Below are positions 1 through 4,841 of a stretch of 5,269 nt of DNA, piece after piece. Made by a program: the position numbers and the translations under genes. The DNA lies in assembly GCA_027055635.1 (NCBI GenBank), contig JALUMZ010000329.1:1-5269 (forward strand). Reading direction: 5' to 3'. The first letter of the stretch is position 1. Every line of letters starts with the position of its first letter. The DNA comes from Campylobacteraceae bacterium. Its GTDB lineage: Bacteria > Campylobacterota > Campylobacteria > Campylobacterales > Sulfurospirillaceae. The notes below the pieces were generated by a model. It worked only from the letters and a program-made list of their open reading frames with translations, was not told the DNA's origin and ran no database searches.

Positions 1-136
1 GAGAATCTATTTCAGCAGCAAGTGCTGTTTCGGTGAGTTGTTTTATTAAAGGACCTAGTGCACAATCTTTTCCACCGATACTTTTACCGGCTTTTATATC
101 ACGAGCAAATTGCTCAACATCTATCTCTATGTTCAT
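1..136 (-). CDS. IS256-family (mutator-type) transposase, N-terminal part only, runs off the window
   Basis: The reverse complement from the ATG at 136-134 gives 45 uninterrupted codons beginning MNIEIDVEQFARDIKAGKS and continuing with IGGKDCALGPLIKQLTE and TALAAEIDS. The pattern of a 'GKS(I/L)xGxDGxLxxLxKxLxExALxAE' N-terminus is what I know from DDE transposases of the IS256/Mutator family, which insert IS DNA by a cut-and-copy mechanism using a catalytic DDE triad that lies outside this window. A clear Shine-Dalgarno (AAGGAGAC, complement of 139-146) sits just upstream of the ATG. Family members usually have Gly where this copy has Cys29 (KDC instead of KDG), which may be a drifted residue. 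Whether the rest of the gene is intact cannot be seen. It is on the same strand as the operon upstream of it, but has its own promoter. The family call is strong; intactness is unknown. Confidence 0.85.
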   Translation of the reverse strand, partial: MNIEIDVEQFARDIKAGKSIGGKDCALGPLIKQLTETALAAEIDS

Positions 137-159
137 CTATGTCTCCTTGGGTATTTGTT

Positions 160-189
160 ATTTTACCTAATTTGACACAGATTTTTGAA
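160..189 (-). promoter_or_regulatory. Likely transposase promoter
   Basis: On the minus strand TTCAAA (complement of 184-189) is followed after 18 bases by TAAAAT (complement of 160-165). A Shine-Dalgarno and the transposase ATG follow about 20 bases further on. The position between the terminal repeat and the gene is where IS256-type elements carry their own promoter. The boxes match the consensus only in part. Confidence 0.4.
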
Positions 190-196
190 TAGTCCC
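169..196 (-). repeat. Candidate terminal inverted repeat of the IS256-family element
   Basis: These about 28 bases are the outer end of the element and match the general form of IS256-family terminal repeats (GGGACT at the tip, TGTGTCA inside). They are non-coding and lie between the transposase promoter and the host operon. The partner repeat is beyond the window, so the exact length is a guess from family custom. Confidence 0.55.
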
Positions 197-202
197 TACA
201 AT
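172..202 (+). promoter_or_regulatory. Possible hybrid outward promoter at the IS/host junction
   Basis: A perfect TTGACA at 172-177 lies inside the IS end and points out of the element. A TACAAT at 197-202 is the first host sequence beyond the inferred IS tip. The spacing is 19 bases, longer than the ideal 17. Outward -35 boxes that form hybrid promoters after insertion are known for the IS256 family. If active, it would transcribe the plus strand, antisense to the operon's last gene. Confidence 0.35.
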
Positions 203-210
203 CTTATTAC

Positions 211-567
211 CTACCTAAGCGTGATTGAAAATATCCCTTTTGCTACAAGAATATCTTCTTTGAGGATTTCAAACGAGAGAGATTTGAAATTTTCAATCTT
301 TTGATTTAGTTTTATGTTTGCTATGAATTCATTTGATTGAACTTTTTCTATAAGTTTTATATTTTTCAGGGATACTAAAAATCCCATTTTTCCACTGTTT
401 TCATCATCTTTTATGGCGGATGAGCTTTGAGCTGCGGCTTCGACAAGCATAGCTAAAGTAGGCTTCTTATCAAAACAAATTTTTACAGAAGCACTCTCTT
501 CATCAGCATAAAGCAAAACATCTACAAACCTAACAGGCTCAAGATGAGGAATAGTAAAATCTGACAT
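211..567 (-). CDS. FabZ/ApeI/ApeP-like hotdog-fold protein, probable acyl-ACP dehydratase-type
   Basis: A 118-residue protein whose layout matches a hotdog-fold 3-hydroxyacyl-ACP dehydratase. The N-terminal IPHLEPVRFVDVLL (6-19) aligns with the 'LPHRxPFLLVDRVL' opening of FabZ. LVEAAAQSSSAI (41-52) aligns with the central helix 'xxEAxAQ', keeping the Glu (E43) and Gln (Q47), and GFLVSLKNIKL (62-72) aligns with the following strand. It lacks the 'GHFPG' loop that carries the catalytic His of FabZ: residues 31-40 (CFDKKPTLAM) form a shortened link in its place. This is closer to the divergent dehydratases of aryl-polyene clusters (ApeI/ApeP type) than to housekeeping FabZ, and it might be a non-catalytic partner. 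The gene begins 6 bases after the ACP stop with no good Shine-Dalgarno, suggesting translational coupling. It is the last host gene before the insertion sequence. The fold is fairly sure; the activity is uncertain. Confidence 0.65.
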   Translation of the reverse strand: MSDFTIPHLEPVRFVDVLLYADEESASVKICFDKKPTLAMLVEAAAQSSSAIKDDENSGKMGFLVSLKNIKLIEKVQSNEFIANIKLNQKIENFKSLSFEILKEDILVAKGIFSITLR

Positions 568-573
568 ATTTTA

Positions 574-849
574 CTAGGAGTTGGATTCTAATTCAGAGTT
601 TATATATGCAACTAGACTATTTGGATTGGCAAATATATTTTCACTCTCTCCCATATCTTTTATCTTTACGCCAAACTCTTTTTCTATAATAAGTGTTAAT
701 TCTATGGCATCTACACTATCTAAACCCAAGCCATCTTCTCCAAAAAGAGCCATATCATCCTCTATTTCATCTATGCCTATATCTTCTAAACCAAGACCTG
801 CTATAATTTTTTCTTTTAAATCACTTGTTGTTATCAAAATATTCTCCAC
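574..849 (-). CDS. Acyl carrier protein of a specialised acyl-chain pathway
   Basis: An acidic protein of up to 91 residues with the single-domain ACP layout. LFGEDGLGLDSVDAIEL (35-51) holds the phosphopantetheine attachment site, Ser45 in a DSVD variant of the usual DSL motif, and is followed by the helix TLIIEKEFGVKI. The segment 'LFGExGLGLDS(V/I)DA(I/L)EL' is typical of ACPs dedicated to aryl-polyene/xanthomonadin-type clusters rather than the housekeeping AcpP. It would carry the growing or modified acyl chain as a thioester in the cytoplasm, loaded by the ligase encoded 19 bases upstream and presented to the hotdog protein 6 bases downstream. The outermost possible start is a GTG at 849-847 with no Shine-Dalgarno. 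A TTG at 837-835 has GGAG six bases upstream and would give an 87-residue protein with the normal short ACP N-terminus, so it may be the real start. There is no in-frame ATG close by. Confidence 0.88.
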   Translation of the reverse strand: MENILITTSDLKEKIIAGLGLEDIGIDEIEDDMALFGEDGLGLDSVDAIELTLIIEKEFGVKIKDMGESENIFANPNSLVAYINSELESNS

Positions 850-868
850 TATTTTTTTGTATTATATC

Positions 869-2017
869 CTACAACTCTTTAAAACCAATTTTTTTGCCAA
901 CTGAACTTCGAATTATTTTTACATTATTAAATATCTTAAATGCAATATTCATAGCTCCAAAATTTTCCTTTAGTATCCTTCTTAAATCTTTTGCATTTAA
1001 TTTGTTTTTTGATTCTACATAGATATCCAATATCTCGTCTTTGAGAGCTCTGTCATCTCTTCTGATTTTTATCCACGCACACTCGACTCCATCTATGCTT
1101 TCAACTATACCCTCAATTTGCTGAGTTGAGATCCTTTTTCCTGCTATTTTAGCTAAGTTTGAACTTCTTCCTAGCAGTTTAAACTCTTCGTCATTTAATA
1201 TCTCCACAATATCTTCTGTTTGAAATGGCGGATTAACATCTTCTACAATCCCATCTCTTAGTAGTTTCTTAGCAAGAAATGGGGATGAGATTCTTAACAT
1301 ATTATATTTTTGACTTATGCTTACCCCCTCATAAGTTTTTAAAATCTCTTCATCATTTATTTTATGTCCCATTAGCCCTGTCTCAGTTGAAGCAAAAAGT
1401 TGTGATACTGAGGTATGATATAGTTCATGAAATTTTTTCCCATCCTCTTTTGGAACAGGTGCAGTTGAAGTCAAAAAGTAAGATTTACTAAAATCAGCAT
1501 TTTTTTCTATTCTATTCAAAGCTTTGATAAATACCGGGGTTGTGACTATTAAAGTCCCCTCTTTTTCAGCTTCTATTGCAAGTTCTTCTGGTAAAAAATT
1601 CTCTTTTGTCCAAATATCGATATCTAGAATCTTAGGTACAACCGCACCTATATCTACACCATAAATATGCACAAAAGGAACAGTCGTAACAACTCTGTTA
1701 AATTTCATATCTCCCAATGTTTTCAAAAGAGCCTCTGCTTGCTTGATAGAGTTCTCTTTAGTTTTAAAAACACCTGTTGGTAAACCGGTAGTGCCAGAAG
1801 TAAAATATAAAAATTGAAAACCATCCTGCTTTAACATGTCTTGGTCTAAAGAGTTGATATATTTTACCAGTGCTGGCTGTGATTTATCATATATTACATC
1901 AAAAATATCATTTTCAAAACAGTACAAGGCATGAGATAACTGCTCAACTTTAGTAGTTGGATTTTTCATTTCTACTATATCTAAATAAGACTTCTTATCC
2001 ATATCATATATTTTCAT
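869..2017 (-). CDS. Compact AMP-forming acyl/aryl ligase (ANL superfamily), likely loads the neighbouring ACP
   Basis: With the start at 2017 this is 382 residues carrying the ANL core motifs in order: A3 P-loop FTSGTTGLPTGV (72-83), A4 VPFVHIYG (113-120), A5 FASTETG (208-214), A7 TEDIVEI (267-273), A8 GRSSNLAKIAGKRIS (283-297), and A10 SSVGKKIG (371-378) with the expected catalytic Lys at 375. Such enzymes activate a carboxylic acid with ATP to an acyl-adenylate and transfer it to CoA or to an ACP. The ACP gene directly downstream favours the latter. Two oddities: only about 70 residues precede A3, far fewer than the usual 150 or so, so much of the N-terminal subdomain is missing or reduced; and the P-loop Lys ('TTGxPK') is Thr81. 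I chose the ATG at 2017 because the domain seems to begin there (MKIYDMDKKSYLDIV) and a 15-codon ORF stops 4 bases before it. The frame is open up to an ATG at 2059, which adds 14 Lys/Arg-rich residues without a well-spaced Shine-Dalgarno. Substrate unknown. Confidence 0.8.
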   Translation of the reverse strand: MKIYDMDKKSYLDIVEMKNPTTKVEQLSHALYCFENDIFDVIYDKSQPALVKYINSLDQDMLKQDGFQFLYFTSGTTGLPTGVFKTKENSIKQAEALLKTLGDMKFNRVVTTVPFVHIYGVDIGAVVPKILDIDIWTKENFLPEELAIEAEKEGTLIVTTPVFIKALNRIEKNADFSKSYFLTSTAPVPKEDGKKFHELYHTSVSQLFASTETGLMGHKINDEEILKTYEGVSISQKYNMLRISSPFLAKKLLRDGIVEDVNPPFQTEDIVEILNDEEFKLLGRSSNLAKIAGKRISTQQIEGIVESIDGVECAWIKIRRDDRALKDEILDIYVESKNKLNAKDLRRILKENFGAMNIAFKIFNNVKIIRSSVGKKIGFKEL

Positions 2018-2021
2018 TCCA

Positions 2022-2069
2022 TTAACTCTCTTTTTGATAATTTTTCGATATTTTACCATAAAGTGGCAT
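2022..2069 (-). CDS. Candidate 15-codon leader ORF in front of the ligase (or frameshifted start)
   Basis: The strongest Shine-Dalgarno between the flavoprotein and ligase genes, GAGGAAG (complement of 2076-2082), stands 6 bases before an ATG at 2069-2067. That ATG opens a frame reading MPLYGKISKNYQKES and stops with TAA at 2024-2022, four bases upstream of the ligase ATG at 2017. It is in a different frame from the ligase. Either it is a short translated leader that couples ribosomes to the ligase start, or it is the original ligase N-terminus cut off by a one-base indel in one of the A-runs. No homology is recognised. Confidence 0.35.
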   Translation of the reverse strand: MPLYGKISKNYQKES

Positions 2070-2094
2070 GAACTGCTTCCTCAAATTCTAAATT

Positions 2095-3987
2095 TTAAAT
2101 ATTCAATGCTATCTCATATCCTGCTTTTGTAGCTTCAAAGATATTTTCCACTTTTTTAGCATCTCCTATAAGAACAAACTCTTTTCCTTTTTCTCGCAAG
2201 AAGTTTGCTACACTAGTATCACTTTGAAGTCCGGTAGCTATGATGATGGTATCAAATACTTTTAATTCACCTCTTTTCCCATCTTGTTCGTATATAACAC
2301 TTTTACTGCCAAACTTTAAGATTTTTGTCTTTGTCATGATTTTTAAATCTCTGTTTTTTAGTCTCATCATCATCAGCTTTTTAGTGATAGGCTCCATATC
2401 ATTTCCCACCTCTTCACCTCTTTTTGTGATAGTGACATCATAGCCTTTGTTTATGAGATTTTCAGCAGCTTCCATCCCAACCATGCCGGCTCCTATGATT
2501 AAAACTCTCTTGCCTCTTATCTCTTTTTTGTCATAAAAATACTCCAAGCTTGTCATAACATACTGATTTTCTATATCCTCAAATTTAGGCCTGTTTTGAT
2601 GTGATCCACTTGCTACTATAAAATAGTCATATCCACTTAAATCTTCATTTTTGATATCACAACCAAGCCTTATATCTCTTACAAGCCTTTTGCATTTTGC
2701 TATCATGCTCTCAAAAGGTCTTTGCATACTCTCTTTTCCGACGGCTCTAGGGGCTGTTATAAAGTTACCACCAAGTCCCTGCTCTTTTTCAAATAGTGTC
2801 ACTCTGTGGCCTCTTTTAGACAAAGTCATAGCTGCACTCATGCCGGCTGGTCCTGCTCCTATGACAACTATATGTTTTTTAAGCTGAACAGGCTTGAGAG
2901 GATTTTTGTCTATTTGAGGATTTATGATACATCCTAAACCTTTGCCTTTTTTGACATTGTAAAGACATCCTTGCAAGCAGTATCCACAGTAGTCTATCTC
3001 ATCAAATTTTTCATTTACGAGTTTACTTACGAGTTGATGATCAGCCACAACAGGACGGCCAAAAGCAACAAAATCAGCCAAATCCTCTTGCTCATATTCT
3101 TTTAGTTTCTCAACTTCAGCCATCCTTCCCACAATTGCCAAAGGCAAAGGGCAAAGCTCTCTTATGGCTTTTACGACCTCTTTTTGTTTCTCTTGAGGCA
3201 AAGCCATATGGGAGTAGTACCAAGGCGGAGTATCACAAGCATTTCCAAAACCACAATGCACCATATCAAAGCCATATTCTTTGGCTAAATTCATCACCAC
3301 CTCATTATCTTTTGGCACCCAGCCACCCTCTACAAATTCACTTCCGCTTATGCGAATTATCTTGATGGTATCATCACTATTTTCAAACATAGATAGTATT
3401 TTTTTCAAAAACAGAGTTCTGTCTTGACCATATATATCGTCTCTTTTATTTAACCTTTTGGATAAAAATTGATGTACCAAAGCGCCATGTCCGCACTGAA
3501 TCTCTATAGCTTCAAAACCCGCTTCTTTTGCTCTTTTTATAGCTTTTTTGTAATCCTCCAAAATCTTATCAATCTGTTTCAAGCTCAGTTCATCAGGAGT
3601 TAAGCCGCTCATAGGACAAAAGATACTACTTGGAGCCAAAGGATTCATCTTTGTTGCCATTTTATTTGCACCTCTTCCCGCATGATTTAGATGAATTGCG
3701 GGGATGGAGCCGTTGTTTTTTATCAATTTTACTAATTTACTGAGATTCTGTACACTATCTTCTTTGTCTATATTCAGCTGTTTTGGATGCTCTTTTCCAC
3801 TTTGTGAAACAGAAACGGGCTCAACAATTATGATAGCCGCTCCATCTTTGGATATATTTTCATAGTATCTCAAGTGCCTCTCATTGACTTCACCTTCCAA
3901 AGAAGCATAAGCAGTCTTTACAGGTGCAATTATATAGCGATTTTTCAACTCTCTTTTACCAAGCTTTATAGGTTGATTGTATCTCAT
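2095..3987 (-). CDS. Old Yellow Enzyme/2,4-dienoyl-CoA reductase-type FMN, 4Fe-4S and FAD/NAD(P) oxidoreductase
   Basis: A 630-residue two-part flavoprotein. Residues 1 to about 325 form an OYE-type TIM barrel binding FMN: KLGKRELKNRYIIAPVKTAY near the N-terminus, AIHLNHAGRG (97-106), HGALVHQFLSKRLNKRDD (167-184), and the GRPVVAD phosphate end at 310-316. CGYCLQGC plus a Cys 12 residues on (Cys 334, 337, 341, 353) is the family's 4Fe-4S ligand set. A pyridine-nucleotide disulfide-reductase-like half follows, with two dinucleotide folds: GAGPAG (377-382, partner Glu400) and GAGMVG (499-504), ending with the FAD-binding IGDA near 607. The layout and length match FadH, BaiCD and trimethylamine dehydrogenase relatives, which pass hydride electrons via FAD and Fe-S to FMN to reduce enoyl groups. 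The active site is atypical: Ala169 replaces the barrel Tyr proton donor, and no His is seen at the FadH-like second site (GFGNA, 246-250). The start at 3987 is chosen because GGAGG lies 5 bases upstream; the ATG at 3999 overlaps that site. It is the first gene of the operon. Confidence 0.88.
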   Translation of the reverse strand: MRYNQPIKLGKRELKNRYIIAPVKTAYASLEGEVNERHLRYYENISKDGAAIIIVEPVSVSQSGKEHPKQLNIDKEDSVQNLSKLVKLIKNNGSIPAIHLNHAGRGANKMATKMNPLAPSSIFCPMSGLTPDELSLKQIDKILEDYKKAIKRAKEAGFEAIEIQCGHGALVHQFLSKRLNKRDDIYGQDRTLFLKKILSMFENSDDTIKIIRISGSEFVEGGWVPKDNEVVMNLAKEYGFDMVHCGFGNACDTPPWYYSHMALPQEKQKEVVKAIRELCPLPLAIVGRMAEVEKLKEYEQEDLADFVAFGRPVVADHQLVSKLVNEKFDEIDYCGYCLQGCLYNVKKGKGLGCIINPQIDKNPLKPVQLKKHIVVIGAGPAGMSAAMTLSKRGHRVTLFEKEQGLGGNFITAPRAVGKESMQRPFESMIAKCKRLVRDIRLGCDIKNEDLSGYDYFIVASGSHQNRPKFEDIENQYVMTSLEYFYDKKEIRGKRVLIIGAGMVGMEAAENLINKGYDVTITKRGEEVGNDMEPITKKLMMMRLKNRDLKIMTKTKILKFGSKSVIYEQDGKRGELKVFDTIIIATGLQSDTSVANFLREKGKEFVLIGDAKKVENIFEATKAGYEIALNI

Positions 3988-3992
3988 AAGAA

Positions 3993-3997
3993 CCTCC
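3993..3997 (-). promoter_or_regulatory. Ribosome binding site deciding the flavoprotein start
   Basis: GGAGG (complement of 3993-3997) lies 5 bases upstream of the ATG at 3987-3985. The longer candidate start at 3999-3997 overlaps this site and has only A/T-rich sequence before it, so the shorter protein is preferred. Confidence 0.75.
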
Positions 3998-4037
3998 ATT
4001 TTTATATTTTAAAACACATATTGGTTAATTTTAGCTT

Positions 4038-4043
4038 ATTATA
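4038..4043 (-). promoter_or_regulatory. -10 box of the flavoprotein-ligase-ACP-hotdog operon
   Basis: A perfect TATAAT (complement of 4038-4043) stands about 50 bases upstream of the flavoprotein ATG in very AT-rich DNA. No good -35 box is present at the right distance, which is usual for Campylobacterota sigma-70 promoters. The expected -35 zone overlaps the left arm of the inverted repeat at 4053-4082. Other TATA-like strings exist here (for example near 4003-4008), so the exact start point is not certain. Confidence 0.5.
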
Positions 4044-4052
4044 TTTGATACT

Positions 4053-4082
4053 TATGTTAATTGGTATGTATTAATTAACATA
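4053..4082. repeat. Perfect 10-bp inverted repeat, candidate operator
   Basis: TATGTTAATT at 4053-4062 and AATTAACATA at 4073-4082 are exact reverse complements around a 10-base spacer. A further GTTAATT occurs at 4024-4030, on the other side of the -10 box and 32 bases (about three helical turns) from the left arm. Its place just upstream of the operon's -10 box and between two divergent transcription units suits binding of a dimeric repressor or activator. AT-rich DNA makes chance palindromes more likely, and no regulator gene is in the window. Confidence 0.5.
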
Positions 4083-4115
4083 TAAACAGTAAGCCATATT
4101 TTACATTATTTTAGA

Positions 4116-4121
4116 TAAAAT
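4116..4121 (+). promoter_or_regulatory. -10 box of selC
   Basis: TAAAAT at 4116-4121, within TTAGATAAAATG, would place a transcription start near 4128, about 6 bases before the tRNA. The upstream DNA has T-rich runs but no -35 consensus, as expected for this type of genome. Confidence 0.45.
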
Positions 4122-4133
4122 GACATCTCTCTT

Positions 4134-4231
4134 TGGAGGGTATATGACCCTGGTGGGCATCACGGGCTTCAAACCCGATGGGTGGCTAGTTGACTAGTTG
4201 CCGGTAGGTTCGATTCCTACACCTTCTCGCC
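4134..4231 (+). tRNA. selC: tRNA-Sec (anticodon UCA)
   Basis: The anticodon loop CTTCAAA (4167-4173) with anticodon TCA at 4169-4171 is closed by CGGG/CCCG. A very long variable arm follows, GGTGGCTAG-TTGA-CTAGTTGCC, 9 base pairs, and then a T arm GTAGG-TTCGATT-CCTAC. Reading the 3' acceptor strand as eight bases (ACCTTCTC, 4221-4228) with G4229 as discriminator gives the bacterial 8+5 tRNA-Sec layout. The extended D arm (ATG-A-CCC / GGG-CAT) also fits tRNA-Sec and not tRNA-Ser or a suppressor tRNA. It is charged with Ser, converted to Sec by SelA, and delivered to in-frame UGA codons by SelB. Oddities: the 1:72 pair would be U-C, the first anticodon-stem pair A-A, the D stem carries a bulged A, and the 3' end reads GCCG, so CCA is not fully encoded. 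If numbered from G4135, the acceptor stem has 7 pairs. Confidence 0.93.
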
Positions 4232-4264
4232 GATGTTTCTCTTGGATATAGGTAAAAATATATA

Positions 4265-4750
4265 TTATTTTAGGACTCCTTTGATACTATCTTTAAAAAC
4301 TGTTTTATACAGTATAGCTCCATGAAATGTTGAATTTCTTAAATCATTATTTTTGAAAATCGCTGATCCTAAAGCTGATTCGTTAAAATCACATCTATCT
4401 ATCTTTGCATCAGTGAAATTGGCTTTCCAAGCCCTTGAGTCATAAAAATTTGTATTTTTCAAAATCGCTTTGATAAATATAGCTCCTTTTATATTTGATT
4501 TGACAAATGTCGCATAACTCAAATCTGCTGAGCTAAAGTCTGTCTTATGTGCAACAATGTTATTTAAATTTGCATGGCTGAGATTTGCATCACTCAAATC
4601 CGACATGCTAAGTTCTAACCCGCTCAAATCTGCATAACTCAAGTCACACTTTGGGCAATCACCATCATCTTTCACTTTTTTTAAGTCACTCATATTATAT
4701 GCCAAAAGCAGATTTGAGATGATTAAAATAGATAGGAGTATCTTTTTCAT
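4265..4750 (-). CDS. Exported pentapeptide-repeat protein with an N-terminal CPKC motif
   Basis: A 161-residue protein. Residues 1-19 (MKKILLSILIISNLLLAYN) form a typical Sec signal peptide, so it should act in the periplasm. From about residue 36 it is built of A(D/N)LSxx-type five-residue repeats (YADLSG, DANLSHANLNN, TDFSSADLSYATF and so on) to nearly the C-terminus, predicting a right-handed quadrilateral beta-helix. Just before the repeats is CPKC (Cys32, Cys35), as in other small bacterial pentapeptide proteins that begin with 'CxxCDLSxADL'; a lone Cys120 lies further on. The role is unknown; a binding or scaffold function is the only general expectation. I chose the ATG at 4750 because AAAAGGGG (complement of 4759-4766) precedes it at good spacing and the signal peptide begins there. 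The frame is open to an ATG at 4825, but that extension is translation of the GC-rich repeat. The gene lies 91 bases after the thioredoxin gene and converges on selC with about 33 bases between. Confidence 0.85.
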   Translation of the reverse strand: MKKILLSILIISNLLLAYNMSDLKKVKDDGDCPKCDLSYADLSGLELSMSDLSDANLSHANLNNIVAHKTDFSSADLSYATFVKSNIKGAIFIKAILKNTNFYDSRAWKANFTDAKIDRCDFNESALGSAIFKNNDLRNSTFHGAILYKTVFKDSIKGVLK

Positions 4751-4758
4751 TTTATTAT

Positions 4759-4766
4759 CCCCTTTT
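4759..4766 (-). promoter_or_regulatory. Ribosome binding site of the pentapeptide-repeat gene
   Basis: AAAAGGGG (complement of 4759-4766) stands 8 bases before the ATG at 4750. It supports the start that gives an N-terminal signal peptide instead of the 25-residue longer frame. Confidence 0.65.
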
Positions 4767-4770
4767 GTTT

Positions 4771-4823
4771 GGGCAAAGCCCAAGCAAAATTCCTCGCGAC
4801 TAAAGCACGAGCTTGCGCTTTGC
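4771..4823. repeat. GC-rich imperfect inverted repeat between the two exported-protein genes
   Basis: GCAAAGCCCAAGC (4773-4785) and GCTTGCGCTTTGC (4811-4823) pair over 13 positions with one C-C mismatch and enclose a 25-base loop containing CTCGCGAC and CACGAG, which can pair in part. By hand count the segment is about 55% G+C in surroundings near 30%. It is followed on the plus strand by ATCGTTTTTTATT, so it could act as a plus-direction terminator, but no plus-strand gene needs one. In the minus direction there is no T-run. It looks like a dispersed REP/MITE-like intergenic element, or a structured leader of the pentapeptide gene. Confidence 0.5.
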
Positions 4824-4841
4824 ATCGTTTTTTATTGCGAT

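Larger units (their letters stand above)
1..196 (-). mobile_element. Left (transposase-5') end of an IS256-family insertion sequence
   Basis: The transposase N-terminus is preceded by a 60-bp non-coding leader whose outermost bases, read from the minus strand at 196, are GGGACTATTCAAAAATCTGT followed by GTCA. This resembles the terminal repeats of many IS256-family elements, which often read like G(G/A)GACTGTxCAxAAAxxTGTGT. I place the outer boundary at about 196. The host gene's stop codon is at 211-213, so the element entered about 14 bases downstream of it. IS256 elements duplicate 8-9 bp of target, so 197-204/205 (TACAATCTT) is the expected duplication, but the other end is outside the window and this cannot be confirmed. 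Confidence 0.75.

Noticed and set aside
581..904. Plus-strand ORF of 107 codons opposite the ACP gene
   Set aside because: It is the antisense shadow of the ACP and the ligase end; Ser/Pro/Phe-rich without motifs, while the minus-strand frame has a clear ACP signature.
2240..3365. Several plus-strand ORFs opposite the flavoprotein gene
   Set aside because: All are mirrored frames of a well-recognised 630-residue enzyme and have no ribosome binding sites or domain features.
4134..4264. selC as a genomic-island attachment site
   Set aside because: selC is a known integration target in enterics, but no integrase and no duplicated selC 3' end is visible here.
4232..4264. Terminator between the convergent selC and pentapeptide genes
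   Set aside because: The 33 bases are AT-rich with T/A runs, but no GC-rich hairpin could be formed in either direction.
4751..4825. 25-residue N-terminal extension of the pentapeptide protein
   Set aside because: It is translation of the GC-rich inverted repeat and would bury the signal peptide; the ATG at 4750 has a proper Shine-Dalgarno.
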